Source: Planctomycetota bacterium (GTDB lineage Bacteria; Planctomycetota; UBA1135; GCA-002686595). From it: a DNA stretch of 64,000 nt. Positions within the stretch are counted from its first letter, which is position 1, and each line of letters begins with the position of its first letter. Positions 31,018-40,535 of the stretch are shown here, in pieces. Where the stretch lies: NCBI GenBank assembly GCA_016779225.1, contig JADHNZ010000009.1:21514-85513 (forward strand), written 5' to 3'. The notes beneath the pieces are model-generated. The model worked only from the letters and a program-made list of their open reading frames with translations, ran no database searches and was not told the DNA's origin. The position numbers and the translations under genes were made by a program.

Positions 31018-32742
31018 ATGATGCTCCTCGCCCCTGCGATCCTCGCCGCCGCCCCCGCACTGCTGGCTCAAGAGGACACCCCTCCCGGCATGGTCCTGAT
31101 CGAGGGCGGCCGCACCGAGGTGGGCAACGACCGCAAGGTCATCGAGGAGATGCTCGAGATCAACCCGCGCGCCGAGGGCTTCATCCGCGCGCTCGACGCC
31201 GAGACCCCGGGGCACACCGTGTCCCTGGAGGACTACTTCATCGGTGCGACCGAGGTCACCAACGAGCAGTACGCCGAGTATGTCAAGGCCACCGGCGCGG
31301 CCCCGCCCTACCACTGGGGCGCCAAGGCGACCGAGGAGGCCCGCGTCGCGTTCTTCCAGGATCGTGAGAACAAGGGCAAGACCTTCGACCCCGCCAAGTG
31401 GTGGGAGGACAACTGGCAGGAGCACGCCTGGGAGATCGACCCCGACGACCTGCTGCGTCCGGTCATCTTCGTGAACTACCAGGAGGCCCAGAACTTCTGC
31501 GTCTGGGCCGGCCTGCGCCTGCCCACCGAGGCCGAGTACCAGCGTGCGGTCCGCGGCAAGGGCAAGGACTTCTACCCCTGGGGTATGGAGTGGAAGGACA
31601 ACGCCTGCTCCAGCGCCGAGTACAAGGCTGACAACGCGGTCCTGCTGGCGGGCATGTTCCCCGAGGGCGCAACCGCGGCGGGCATCCACGACCTGGCGGG
31701 CAATGTGTGGGAGTGGACCTCCGACCCCTACAGCCCCTACCCCGGCTTCAAGCCCGGCAAGTACAAGGTTGGCAAGGAGAAGCTCGAGCCCCAGCCCACC
31801 TGGAACGCCGACTGGCGCGTGGCCGTGGGCGGCTCCTACCAGAACGACAAGATCGCCGCGCGCTGCACCACGCGCCGGGGAACTGACCGCTACCAGCGCA
31901 CCTCCGGGATCGGCTTCCGCGCCGCTGCGTCCCTCGTCGCCGGCAAGGACCTCTGCGAGCGTCTCTACGAGCGTGAGGTCCGCAACAGCCCCGCACGCTC
32001 GATCGGCACCGAGTTCAACACCTCCACGGTGTTCGCGATGGACCGTTGGCAGGGCAAGGCCTCCGCATTCACCGGCATCCAGAGCGCGAAGCTCAAGCGC
32101 CGCGGGCACTACTCCAAGTACGAGCTCCCCACCACCTACGGCGTCATCGAGCGCTACGAGTACCTGGTGTTCAGCCCGGTGGCGCTGATCGAGGAGGCCA
32201 ACGAGGGCACCTGGAAGAAGTCCACGGTGAAGACCGGCCCGGCGGCCCTGGGCTTCCTCGCCACGAGCGAGACGATCAGCAGCCCCGCCCTGCAGCCCGG
32301 CACCTACATCGTGAGCTTCCGCGCCGCGGGCAAGCCCGAGGCGGCCGAGGCTGCGGCCGAGGGCGACGGAGGCGAGGGCGACGCCACGGACAAGTTCCGC
32401 GGCACCCAGGACGACGAGGGACTCCCGGTCTGGATGAGCAAGATCGATCCCATGGAGGACAACCTGCTCTTCTTCGACTCCAAGACGGGTGAGCTCGCCG
32501 CGAGCCTGCCCGTGCGCAAGGCCCCCGAGATCACCAAGGGCGAGGGCGCCGGCTGGAGCCGCTCCACCGAGAAGGTCGAGGTCACGGGTGCGGACGGCAA
32601 GCGCAAGTTCGAGGAGCAGCCCCGTCTGACCCTCCGCGCGGAGGTCCCCCACCGCCTGCGCGGCAAGGTCCTGGCCTTCGAGGTCCAGCTGACCGTCGAG
32701 CCGGGCCTGATGGACCGGGCCGGCTGGCGCGGCCTCAAGTGA
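31018..32742 (+). CDS. Exported formylglycine-generating-enzyme-like (SUMF1 domain) protein
   Basis: 574 residues. A short signal peptide (about 1-17, ending ALLAQ) precedes an FGE-sulfatase/SUMF1 domain at ~22-305: PPGMVLIEGGRTEVGN, ATEVTNEQYAEYV, RLPTEAEYQRAVRG, AGNVWEWTSDPYS and GGSYQND. The C-terminal ~260 residues are Lys-rich and beta-like, without a family I recognise. True formylglycine-generating enzymes need a specific cysteine pair; it is not evident here, so this is better called a SUMF1-fold protein of unknown, perhaps binding, function. Lys content (AAG codons) is higher than in neighbouring genes, as in well-expressed exported proteins. No Cys-type sulfatase is present in the window that it could activate. 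Confidence 0.75.
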   Translation: MMLLAPAILAAAPALLAQEDTPPGMVLIEGGRTEVGNDRKVIEEMLEINPRAEGFIRALDAETPGHTVSLEDYFIGATEVTNEQYAEYVKATGAAPPYHWGAKATEEARVAFFQDRENKGKTFDPAKWWEDNWQEHAWEIDPDDLLRPVIFVNYQEAQNFCVWAGLRLPTEAEYQRAVRGKGKDFYPWGMEWKDNACSSAEYKADNAVLLAGMFPEGATAAGIHDLAGNVWEWTSDPYSPYPGFKPGKYKVGKEKLEPQPTWNADWRVAVGGSYQNDKIAARCTTRRGTDRYQRTSGIGFRAAASLVAGKDLCERLYEREVRNSPARSIGTEFNTSTVFAMDRWQGKASAFTGIQSAKLKRRGHYSKYELPTTYGVIERYEYLVFSPVALIEEANEGTWKKSTVKTGPAALGFLATSETISSPALQPGTYIVSFRAAGKPEAAEAAAEGDGGEGDATDKFRGTQDDEGLPVWMSKIDPMEDNLLFFDSKTGELAASLPVRKAPEITKGEGAGWSRSTEKVEVTGADGKRKFEEQPRLTLRAEVPHRLRGKVLAFEVQLTVEPGLMDRAGWRGLK

Positions 32743-32879
32743 GCCCCGGCGGGCCCCGCTCGCGCGGGACGCCCGCTGCGGACCCCCTCACTCCGGCGGC
32801 ACTCGCTCGGGTCGCGGTGATCGCACCGTGGCCAGCGCCGCGGGACCCGCGCCGCGTCCACGGCCGCTAGACTCGGCCC

Positions 32880-34175
32880 GTGGCGACCTCCCCCCTCACC
32901 GGCTCCTTCCAGCGCCTCCCCGGGCTCTCCGTTCGGCCCCACCGCTTCCAGGTGCCCCTCGATCCATCTGGGGCGCGGCCGGGGGAGCTCGAGGTCTTCG
33001 CCCGGGAGGTCCGCGCTGCGGGGCGTGAGTGCGACGAGCTGCCTTGGCTCGTCTTCCTGCAGGGCGGCCCCGGGTATGAGGCCCCCAGACCCACCGAGGC
33101 CAGCGGCTGGCTCGGCCGGGCAGTGCAGGACCACGCCGTGCTCCTGCTCGACCAGCGCGGGACCGGCCTCTCCAGCCCCCTCGATCCGGTGGCCATCGCG
33201 GCCCTCGGCGACGCGGAGGCCCAGGCCGCGTACCTCGCGCTCTTCCGCGCCGACTCCATCGTCGCCGACTGCGAGGCCATCCGCCCGCGCGTCACGGGCG
33301 GCGCCCCCTGGCGCATCCTCGGCCAGAGCTTCGGCGGCTTCTGTGCCACCCGCTATCTGTCGGCTGCGCCCGAGGGCCTCAGCGGCGCCCTGATCACCGG
33401 CGGCATCCCCGGCCTCGAGGCCACGGCGGCCGAGGTCTATGCCCACACCTACCCCCTCTGCGAGCAGGAGCACGACCTGTGGTTCGCCCGCTATCCGGAG
33501 GACCGGCAGCGGCTGCTGGACCTGTACGACCACCTCGCGCGCCACGAGGTGCTGCTCACCGACGGCGACCGCCTGACCCCCGAGCGCTTCTCGATGGTCG
33601 GCCTGCAGCTTGGGATGAGCGACGGGCTCGAGGCCGTGCATGGGCTCATCGAGCAGGCTCAGCCCGAGGGGGGAGGGCCCAGCGGGCGCGGGTTCGTGCG
33701 CGCCTACGAGCGCACGGTGCTCCACGACCACCACCCGATCTTCTCCGTCCTGCACGAGGCCTGCTACACCCAGGGCGCGGCCAGCTCCTGGGCGGCCTCG
33801 GCCGAGGCCACCCGGCACCCCGGCCACCCCTCCTCCGGTACCCCCCTCACCCGGCTCAACGGAGAGATGATCCACCCCTGGATGTTCGAGCAGATCGGCG
33901 CCCTGCGCCCGCTCGCTGCAGCCGCGGAGGTCCTGGCCCAGAAGACCGACTGGCCACGCCTCTACGACGCCGAGCGCCTCGCGCAGAACCAGGTCCCCAC
34001 CGCCGCCGCGGTGTACACCAACGACATGTATGTGCCGCGTGCCCTCTCCATGGAGACGGCCGCGCGCATCCCCCGCCTCAGCGTGTGGGAGACCGACGCC
34101 TACGAGCACAACGGCCTGCGCGCCGACGGCGCCCGCATCCTGGGCGAGCTCTTGGCGCGCCTCGAGGAGGCCTGA
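32880..34175 (+). CDS. Alpha/beta-hydrolase, S33 proline iminopeptidase-like
   Basis: A 431-residue alpha/beta-hydrolase. It has the oxyanion motif FLQGGPGYEAP, the strand LLLDQRGTGLSSP typical of S33 prolyl aminopeptidases, and the nucleophile elbow GQSFGGF. The C-terminal acid and base are probably the Asp in YTNDMYVP and the His in YEHNGLR. Length matches the larger (~430-residue) type of proline iminopeptidase. It would remove N-terminal proline or related residues from peptides in the cytoplasm; no signal peptide is present. The GTG start at 32880 lies 6 nt after a TAGACT hexamer (32868-32873), which, if a -10 element, would give a leaderless mRNA. The cls gene follows 6 nt after its stop. 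Confidence 0.85.
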   Translation: MATSPLTGSFQRLPGLSVRPHRFQVPLDPSGARPGELEVFAREVRAAGRECDELPWLVFLQGGPGYEAPRPTEASGWLGRAVQDHAVLLLDQRGTGLSSPLDPVAIAALGDAEAQAAYLALFRADSIVADCEAIRPRVTGGAPWRILGQSFGGFCATRYLSAAPEGLSGALITGGIPGLEATAAEVYAHTYPLCEQEHDLWFARYPEDRQRLLDLYDHLARHEVLLTDGDRLTPERFSMVGLQLGMSDGLEAVHGLIEQAQPEGGGPSGRGFVRAYERTVLHDHHPIFSVLHEACYTQGAASSWAASAEATRHPGHPSSGTPLTRLNGEMIHPWMFEQIGALRPLAAAAEVLAQKTDWPRLYDAERLAQNQVPTAAAVYTNDMYVPRALSMETAARIPRLSVWETDAYEHNGLRADGARILGELLARLEEA

Positions 34176-34181
34176 GGACCC

Positions 34182-35633
34182 ATGCCCAGCGACGCTGCGC
34201 AGGACGGGTGGCTCGCCGCCGTGCTGCTCCTGGGGCTGGTCGCGGTCCAGGTCAGCCTGACCGTGGCCGTCCTGCTCCGGCCCCGGCGTCGGCAGTCCTC
34301 CTCGCTGGCCTGGATCCTGGTGATCCTCCTCCTGCCCGGCATCGGGATCTTCCTGTGGGCCCTCCTGGGAGAGGTTCGCCTCGGTGCTGCTCGGCGCGCG
34401 CGCCACGCGCAGCTCCAGGAGAGCGCCCGGGACAGGCTGGCCCCGATCTGGGAGCGTCGCCAGGCGCCCCACCTGCCCGAGCACCAGGAGGCGCTGGCCC
34501 GGCTCGGCCTCGCGGTCTGCGGAGCGGCCCCCCGCGCGGGGACGCGGGTCCGCCTGCTGCCCGACTCGGAGCAGTTCGTGCAGGAGCTGGTCGCCGCCAT
34601 CGATGCGGCCCAGGAGTCGGTCTGCGTCCTCACCTACATCTGGCGCGAGGACCAGAGCGGCCGCGCGGTCGCCGAGGCCGTGGCGCGCGCCGCGCGCCGC
34701 GGGGTCGCCTGCCACGCGCTGGCCGACGCGCTCGGTGCGCGGTCCATGCTGGGCGGCCCCCTGCAGCACCTGATGGAGGAGGCCGGAGCCGAGGTGCGAG
34801 CGGCCCTGAAGCCGCCGTTCCCGCCGCTCCTGACCGGCAGGATCGACCTGCGCAACCACCGCAAGCTGGCCATCCTCGACCACCGCGTGGCGTTCGTGGG
34901 CAGCCAGAACCTGACCGATGCGGACTTCGCCCCCAGCGCGCGGGCGGCGCCGTGGGTGGACTGCAGCCTGCGCCTGGAGGGCCCGGCGGCGGCGGACCTC
35001 GAGCAGCTGTTCGCCGAGGACTGGGAGCTGGACGGGGGAGCCTCGCTGCTGGAGGGCATCGCCCCCTGCGCCCCCTTCGAGGACGGTGTTCCGGTGCAGG
35101 TCATGGGGACCGGGCCCAACTCGGAGAACGACGCCCTGGTGCAGATCATCCAGGCCCTCGTGCACACCGCGCACGAGGAGGTGATCCTCACCACCCCCTA
35201 CTTCGTCCCGGACGAGGGGACCCTGGCGGCCCTGACCACCGCGGCTCGCCGCGGGGTCCGCGTAGAGCTGATCGTCCCGCAGCACAGCGACTCACGGCTG
35301 GTGCGGGCGGCCAGCCGCAGCACCTACGAGGTCCTGCTCGAGGCTGGCGCGGAGCTGCACGAGTTCACCGGAGGCATGCTGCACGCCAAGACCCTCACGA
35401 TGGACCGCTCTCTGGCCTTCATCGGCAGCGCGAACATGGACCGGCGCTCGTTCGAGATCAACTTCGAGGTCTCGACCCTGGTGTACGACAGCGACATGGC
35501 GAGCCACCTGCGCCTCCTGCAGCGAACCTACCGCGACCGCTCGCGACGCATCGACCCGCACCTGTGGAGCCGACGCGGTCCCCTGCGCCGGATCGCCCAC
35601 AACGCCGCCGGGCTGCTCTCGCCGCTCCTCTAG
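34182..35633 (+). CDS. cls: Cardiolipin synthase (phospholipase D family)
   Basis: 483 residues. Two N-terminal transmembrane helices (about 7-30 and 38-60) are followed by two phospholipase D HKD motifs: NHRKLAILDHRVAFVGSQN and HAKTLTMDRSLAFIGSANMD, the second continuing RRSFEINFE as in bacterial cardiolipin synthases. It condenses phosphatidylglycerol molecules to cardiolipin at the inner membrane. All catalytic His, Lys and Asp residues are intact. It sits 6 nt downstream of the S33 peptidase, probably co-transcribed without functional connection, and is convergent with valS, with 35 nt between stops. Confidence 0.93.
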   Translation: MPSDAAQDGWLAAVLLLGLVAVQVSLTVAVLLRPRRRQSSSLAWILVILLLPGIGIFLWALLGEVRLGAARRARHAQLQESARDRLAPIWERRQAPHLPEHQEALARLGLAVCGAAPRAGTRVRLLPDSEQFVQELVAAIDAAQESVCVLTYIWREDQSGRAVAEAVARAARRGVACHALADALGARSMLGGPLQHLMEEAGAEVRAALKPPFPPLLTGRIDLRNHRKLAILDHRVAFVGSQNLTDADFAPSARAAPWVDCSLRLEGPAAADLEQLFAEDWELDGGASLLEGIAPCAPFEDGVPVQVMGTGPNSENDALVQIIQALVHTAHEEVILTTPYFVPDEGTLAALTTAARRGVRVELIVPQHSDSRLVRAASRSTYEVLLEAGAELHEFTGGMLHAKTLTMDRSLAFIGSANMDRRSFEINFEVSTLVYDSDMASHLRLLQRTYRDRSRRIDPHLWSRRGPLRRIAHNAAGLLSPLL

Positions 35634-35668
35634 GCTCGCGGGGTCAACGCGACCTGTCTACGGCGCGC

Positions 35669-38335
35669 CTAGAAGCCCGCGAGGTTGCGCGCCAGCAGGT
35701 CACACTCGAGCTCGAGCTCGGCCTGGCGCGCGGTCTCCGCCGCGACGACCTCCGGGTCGGCCCCGCGCAGGAAGCCCTCGTTGGTGAGCTTCTTGCGCAG
35801 GCCCGCCAGGGCCCCCTCGGCCTTCTTGTGCCGACCGCCCAGGACCTCCTTGAGGCGCTCGAAGTCGACCTCCTCGGAGAGGGGCACCAGCACCTCGAAG
35901 CCCGGACCCACGGCCACCGCGCTCGCGGGCGGGCGCTCGACGGTCTCCGCAATGGAGAGGTCCTCCAGGATCGCGAGGGCCTTGGCGCGCCCGGACTGGG
36001 CCCCGAGCACGGCACGCACCTCGGCGCTCGGCGCGGCCACCAGGGCCCGCAGGGGAAGGCGCTCCCCCACCATGGTCAGGGAGCGCACGCGCCGCACGGC
36101 GGTGACCAGCTCCTGCACGAGGCCCAGCTCGGCCTCGGCCTCGGCGTCCACGGACCCCGCGCTGCCGTCGGGCCAGGGCGCCGAGCACAGCATGCTCGCC
36201 GGCTGCTCGCCAATGGTCTCGTGCAGGGCGTCCCAGAGGGTCTCGGTGAAGAACGGCGTGAAGGGGTGCAGCAGGCCCAGGGTGTCGCGCAGCACGCGCA
36301 CCAGGGTGCCCCGCGCGGCGGCGGAGCTCTCCCCCTCCTCGGTCAGGCGGCTCTTGGCCAGCTCGAGGTACCAGTCGCAGAAGTCGTTCCACACGAACCG
36401 GTAGAGGGCCGAGGCCGCGTCGTTGAACTGGTAGGCCTCGAGGGCCGCCGACACCTCCTCGGTCACGCGCGCGAGGCGCGAGAGGATCCAGCGGTCCTCC
36501 AGGGCCGTCGCGCCATCGCTGCGCTCCCCGCCCAGGTTCATGAGGACGAAGCGCGCCGCGTTCCAGACCTTCGTGCAGAAGCGGCTGCCCTGCTCGAAGC
36601 GGTCGGGGGACAGGCGCACATCCTGGCCCTCCTTGGTGAGCAGCAGGAGGCTGAAGCGCACGGCGTCCGCGCCGTACTGCTCGATCATGTCCAGGGGGTC
36701 GATGCCGTTGCCCGCGGACTTCGACATGCGCTTGCCCTTGCCGTCCAGGACCGTCGCGTGGATGTAGACGGTCTTGAAGGGGTTGCGCTCGGGACCCGGG
36801 CGCTCGGGCATGAAGGCGTAGCCTGCCATGACCATGCGCGCGACCCAGAGGTAGATGATCTCGGAGGCCGTGGAGAGGAACTGGGTCGGGTAGAAGCGCG
36901 CGAGGTCGGGAGCCTCGTGGTCGGGCCAGCCCAGGGTGGCCAGCGGCCACAGCCAGGACGACGCCCAGGTGTCCAGCACATCCGGATCGCGGCGGACGAT
37001 GGGCTTGCCCGTCGTCGGGTGCGCGTCGCCCACCGCCAGGTCGGTGAGGGAGACGGCCGGGACCTCGTCCTCGTCGTACCACACCGGGATCTGGTGCCCC
37101 CACCACAGCTGCCGCGAGATGCACCAGTCCTGCACATTCTCGAGCCAGTGCAGGTAGACCTTGCCCCAGCGCTCAGGCCGGAACTCGAGGGTGCCCTCCT
37201 TCAGCGCCTGGATCGCCGGCTCGGCCAGGGGCTGCATGCGCACGAACCACTGCTCGCTGACGAGGGGCTCGATGGGCGACTTCGAGCGGTCGGAGATCGA
37301 CACGTTGTGCACGATGTCCTCCACCTTCTCGAGCAGCCCAAGCTCGTCGAGCTGCGCGACGAGCTGCTTGCGGGCCTCCTCGCGCTTCAGGCCGGCGAAG
37401 GGGCCCCCCTCGCCGTTGAGGGTGCCGTCCTTCTCGAGGATGGTGATGATCGGCAGGCCGTGGCGCTTGCCGCGCTCGTAGTCGGCCGGGTCGTGGCCCG
37501 GGGTGATCTTCACCGCGCCGCTGCCATACTCGGGGTCCACCGAGTCGTCGGCGACGATGGGCACCTCGCGATCGACGAAGGGCAGGCGGACCTTGGTCCC
37601 GACCAGGGCTCGGTAGCGCTCGTCCTCGGGGTGCACCGCCACGCCCGTGTCCCCAAGCATGGTCTCGGGCCGGGTGGTGGCGACGACCAGGAACTCACCC
37701 TCGCGCTCCACCAGCGGGTACTTCAGGTGCCAGAGCTTGCCCTTGCGGGACTCGTACTCGATCTCGTCGTCGGAGACGGCGGTCTGCAGGACGCAGTCCC
37801 AGTTCACGAGGCGTGCCCCGCGGTAGATCAGGTCGCGCTCCCACAGCTCGACGAACGCCTTGCGCACCGCGTGCGAGAGGCCGTCGTCCATGGTGAACGC
37901 CGTGCGCGACCAGTCGCAGGAGCAGCCCAGGCTCCGGAACTGGCGCAGGATCATGTTCCCGTGCTCCTCCTTCCAGTCCCAGATGCGCTGGAGGAAGGCC
38001 TCGCGGCCGAGGTCCTCGCGGGTCTTGCTCTCCTCGGCGAAGAGCTTCTTCTCCACGACCGCCTGGGTGGCGATGCCGGCGTGGTCGGTGCCCGGGACCC
38101 AGAGGGTGTCGTAGCCCTGCTTGCGCCGGTGCCGCACGACCACATCCTGGATGGTCCCGTTCAGCGCGTGCCCCATGTGCAGCACCCCGGTCACATTCGG
38201 AGGCGGGATCATGACCGTGAAGGTCCTGCCGGAGCCCTGGCCCTCGGCGGGGGGCGTGAAGGCCCCGGAGGCCTCCCAGCGGTCGTACAGGTCCGACTCG
38301 ATCGCGCTCGGCTCGAAGCGGCTGGAGAGCTCCAT
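35669..38335 (-). CDS. valS: Valyl-tRNA synthetase
   Basis: 888 residues, the usual ValRS length. The class I signature HMGH at 53-56 lies within PPPNVTGVLHMGHALNG, and KMSKSAGNGIDP is the KMSKS loop. The editing domain follows the first Rossmann half. The C-terminal ~60 residues form the coiled-coil arm characteristic of ValRS, ending LLARNLAGF. It charges tRNA-Val in the cytoplasm. There is no Shine-Dalgarno sequence before ATG 38335. Instead the start carries an 18-nt sequence identical to that at the rpsO start. A 1632-codon open frame on the opposite strand spans the gene, but shows no protein-like composition and is rejected. One of the rare ACGT sites (37302) lies in this gene. Confidence 0.96.
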   Translation of the reverse strand: MELSSRFEPSAIESDLYDRWEASGAFTPPAEGQGSGRTFTVMIPPPNVTGVLHMGHALNGTIQDVVVRHRRKQGYDTLWVPGTDHAGIATQAVVEKKLFAEESKTREDLGREAFLQRIWDWKEEHGNMILRQFRSLGCSCDWSRTAFTMDDGLSHAVRKAFVELWERDLIYRGARLVNWDCVLQTAVSDDEIEYESRKGKLWHLKYPLVEREGEFLVVATTRPETMLGDTGVAVHPEDERYRALVGTKVRLPFVDREVPIVADDSVDPEYGSGAVKITPGHDPADYERGKRHGLPIITILEKDGTLNGEGGPFAGLKREEARKQLVAQLDELGLLEKVEDIVHNVSISDRSKSPIEPLVSEQWFVRMQPLAEPAIQALKEGTLEFRPERWGKVYLHWLENVQDWCISRQLWWGHQIPVWYDEDEVPAVSLTDLAVGDAHPTTGKPIVRRDPDVLDTWASSWLWPLATLGWPDHEAPDLARFYPTQFLSTASEIIYLWVARMVMAGYAFMPERPGPERNPFKTVYIHATVLDGKGKRMSKSAGNGIDPLDMIEQYGADAVRFSLLLLTKEGQDVRLSPDRFEQGSRFCTKVWNAARFVLMNLGGERSDGATALEDRWILSRLARVTEEVSAALEAYQFNDAASALYRFVWNDFCDWYLELAKSRLTEEGESSAAARGTLVRVLRDTLGLLHPFTPFFTETLWDALHETIGEQPASMLCSAPWPDGSAGSVDAEAEAELGLVQELVTAVRRVRSLTMVGERLPLRALVAAPSAEVRAVLGAQSGRAKALAILEDLSIAETVERPPASAVAVGPGFEVLVPLSEEVDFERLKEVLGGRHKKAEGALAGLRKKLTNEGFLRGADPEVVAAETARQAELELECDLLARNLAGF

Positions 38336-38349
38336 GGTGTCGTGGGGCG
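38332..38349 (-). promoter_or_regulatory. Start-site leader element shared with rpsO
   Basis: On the minus strand this reads CGCCCCACGACACCATGG and includes the valS start codon. The identical 18-mer spans the rpsO start at 58014-58031, and the match ends abruptly on both sides. Both genes lack a Shine-Dalgarno sequence, so this may be a translation-initiation or autoregulatory element common to translation genes, or coincidence. Confidence 0.35.
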
Positions 38350-38538
38350 GGTCCGGGGGCCCTTGCAGGAGGCGTAGGCCGGGCGGACCGGGGGGCTACT
38401 TCAACCGCTCCCCAGGGGGGGGTCAAGGAACGGACCTGGCCCCGCCGCCAGTTCCGCGCGACGCGCGCGCAGCCGCGCCGTGACGCCCCTGCGCGCCGCG
38501 CCCGGAGGGGCCGCAGGGAGGACCGCAGCGCAGGGGGC

Positions 38539-39513
38539 TCAGGCCTCCGGAGCCACGCTGCCCCCCAGCGCCCTGCGCAGGGAGGCCCGCGGCCCCTCGA
38601 GGAGGCTCTTCAGCCGCCGCCGCGCGCGGCCGGCGTCGAGCGTCGTGTCCGGCGGCCGCGGCCCGCCGGTCTCGACCTCGGCCTGGCGCGCCTCGCGCAG
38701 GCACGCGCGCGCCTCCTCGGGGCCCACGCCGTACTCCTCGAGCACGATGCACCCCAGCTCGAAGCGGTTCACGCGCTCCGGACCCGCCAGGTGCAGCAGC
38801 CCCGTGTCGCTGCGCCCAAGCAGCTCGACCAGCGCGCGCGCGGCCTGGGTCACCTCCAGCGGCGAGCGCCACTCGTCCACGAAGAGAGACGGGGTCTCGT
38901 CCCGCTCGACCGCGACCAGCAGGGAGTCACTGGCCCCCAGACCGCGCCCGCCGGAGTCCCCGATCAAGAGCGGCAGCCGCGCCACCAGGGCCGCCGGACA
39001 GGCCTCGAGGACGGCCGCCTCTCCGCGGGCCTTGGTGTCACCGTAGACCGAGACCGGCGCCGGAGGATCCTCCTCGCGGAAGCCCGCCCGGGAGCCCGGG
39101 AGCCCAGCGCCGAAGACGAGGTCCGTGGAGACATGCACCAGGCGCGCGCCTCGCTGCCCGCACCAGCGCGCGGCCTCCGCCGGCACCCCCGCGTTGAGCC
39201 GCAGGGCCCGCTCGGGCTCGGCCTCGCAGGCCGCCACGCGGGCCAGGGCGGCGCAGGAGAGGACGCGCTTGGGGCGCAGCTCCTCCAGCAGGGCCGTGAC
39301 GGCTCCCTCGGGCTCGAGGTCGCGGGTGACCCACTGAACGCCGTCGCGCGGGGTGCCGTAGCGCGGTGCGTCCTCGGGGCGGCGCCCCACCGCCCAGACC
39401 GGGGGCCCCAGGGGCCGCGCGAAGGTCGCGACGGCGCGCGAGCGGGCCAGGGCCAAGGCGGCCGCGTGGGGCCCGAGGAAGCCCGTTCCCCCGAGGATCA
39501 AGGTGCCGTCCAT
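38539..39513 (-). CDS. RmlD-like SDR sugar-nucleotide reductase/epimerase
   Basis: 324 residues from ATG 39513; ATG 39546 would add 11 residues. An extended short-chain dehydrogenase: it begins LILGGTGFLGPHAA (the GxxGxxG NAD(P) motif), then LVHVSTDLVFGAGLPG, which holds the catalytic Ser/Thr region, and VSVYGDTKARGEAAV with the YxxxK catalytic pair. Together these are the signature of dTDP-4-dehydrorhamnose reductase relatives. The C-terminus is Arg-rich. No other rhamnose genes are adjacent, so the substrate is unknown; methionine adenosyltransferase-beta-type proteins also share this fold. It is divergent from kdsA, which would fit a role in cell-envelope sugar synthesis. Confidence 0.75.
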   Translation of the reverse strand: MDGTLILGGTGFLGPHAAALALARSRAVATFARPLGPPVWAVGRRPEDAPRYGTPRDGVQWVTRDLEPEGAVTALLEELRPKRVLSCAALARVAACEAEPERALRLNAGVPAEAARWCGQRGARLVHVSTDLVFGAGLPGSRAGFREEDPPAPVSVYGDTKARGEAAVLEACPAALVARLPLLIGDSGGRGLGASDSLLVAVERDETPSLFVDEWRSPLEVTQAARALVELLGRSDTGLLHLAGPERVNRFELGCIVLEEYGVGPEEARACLREARQAEVETGGPRPPDTTLDAGRARRRLKSLLEGPRASLRRALGGSVAPEA

Positions 39514-39643
39514 GGGCGCTGATCCTAGCGAGCGCGCCTCGGTCATCGGCCCACCTCCCGCCCCTGCCCGCTACCCTCTGGGCGCGTGGCCGGCTGCCGC
39601 CTGGATCGGCCGCGCTCGGCTTGCCCAGGCGAGCCCCGCATCG

Positions 39644-40489
39644 ATGAATCCCGCCCCCTTCGAGCTGCGCGGCCGAGTCCTCGGCCCGGACCGCCCCTTC
39701 TTCCTCGCCGGCCCCTGCGTCCTCGAGAGCCGCCAGCTGGCGTTCGACATCGCCGGCCGCCTGGCGGACCTCTCTCGCGACCTCGAGGTCACGATCGTCT
39801 TCAAGGCGAGCTTCGACAAGGCCAACCGCTCCTCCCTCGCCGGCGGGCGCGGCGTTGGCATGGAGCAGGGCCTCGAGTGGCTTGCGGCGATCCGCGCGGA
39901 GCTCGACCTGCCCATCGTCACGGATGTGCACGAGGCCTCGCAGTGCGCCGAGGTGGCGGCCTCGGTCGATGTGCTGCAGATCCCGGCCTTCCTCTGCCGG
40001 CAGACCGACCTGTTGGTCGCAGCCGCGGCCACCGGGGCGGTGGTGAATGTGAAGAAGGGCCAGTTCCTCGCGCCCTGGGACATGAAGAATGTGGCGGCCA
40101 AGCTCACGGGCTCGGGCTGCGAGCGGGTCCTGCTGACCGAGCGCGGGACCAGCTTCGGCTACGGACGCCTGGTCGTGGACATGACCGGGTTCCGCTCCAT
40201 GGCGGACACCGGGCACCTGGTGGTGTTCGATGCGACGCACTCGGTGCAGGAGCCCGGGAGCCGCGGGACCGCGACCGGCGGCGACCGCACCCTGGCGCCG
40301 GTCCTCGCGCGCGCGGCGCTGGCCACGGGCTCGGTGCACGGGTTCTTCTTCGAGACCCACCCCGACCCGGACAGCTCGCCCTCGGACGGGCCCAACATGA
40401 TCCAGCTGGACGCCTTCCCGCAGGTGCTCGAGGAGCTCCTCACCCTGCACGCGGCGCTCCCGCGCGCGCCCCTGGGCGCAGGCGCCTGA
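39644..40489 (+). CDS. kdsA: 3-deoxy-8-phosphooctulonate (KDO-8-P) synthase
   Basis: 281 residues, the standard KdsA length. Motifs: FFLAGPCVLES, FKASFDKANRSS, IVTDVHE, LQIPAFLCRQTDLLVAAA, KKGQFLAPWDMKNV, ERGTSFGYG, FDATHSVQEPG and ETHPDPDSSPSDGPNM. The FKASFDKANRSS segment, together with the absence of the DAHP-type N-terminus, separates it from DAHP synthase. It condenses phosphoenolpyruvate and arabinose-5-phosphate, the committed step to KDO, and thus implies a KDO-containing lipopolysaccharide or polysaccharide. ATG at 39644 is chosen as the family start. The other KDO genes are not in this window. Confidence 0.96.
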   Translation: MNPAPFELRGRVLGPDRPFFLAGPCVLESRQLAFDIAGRLADLSRDLEVTIVFKASFDKANRSSLAGGRGVGMEQGLEWLAAIRAELDLPIVTDVHEASQCAEVAASVDVLQIPAFLCRQTDLLVAAAATGAVVNVKKGQFLAPWDMKNVAAKLTGSGCERVLLTERGTSFGYGRLVVDMTGFRSMADTGHLVVFDATHSVQEPGSRGTATGGDRTLAPVLARAALATGSVHGFFFETHPDPDSSPSDGPNMIQLDAFPQVLEELLTLHAALPRAPLGAGA

Positions 40490-40535
40490 GCGGCCGGTTC
40501 AAGGGCGCCGCTCGCCTGCCGGCCCCCTGGCCGGC

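Noticed and set aside
31018..32742. Calling the SUMF1 protein a true formylglycine-generating enzyme
   Set aside because: The catalytic cysteine pair is not evident, the protein has a long unrelated C-terminal half, and no Cys-type sulfatase is nearby.
33479..38377. A 1632-codon open frame on the plus strand opposite cls and valS
   Set aside because: It lies antisense to well-supported genes; composition is Arg/Ala/Gly/Pro shadow sequence without domains. Long antisense frames are expected at this GC content.
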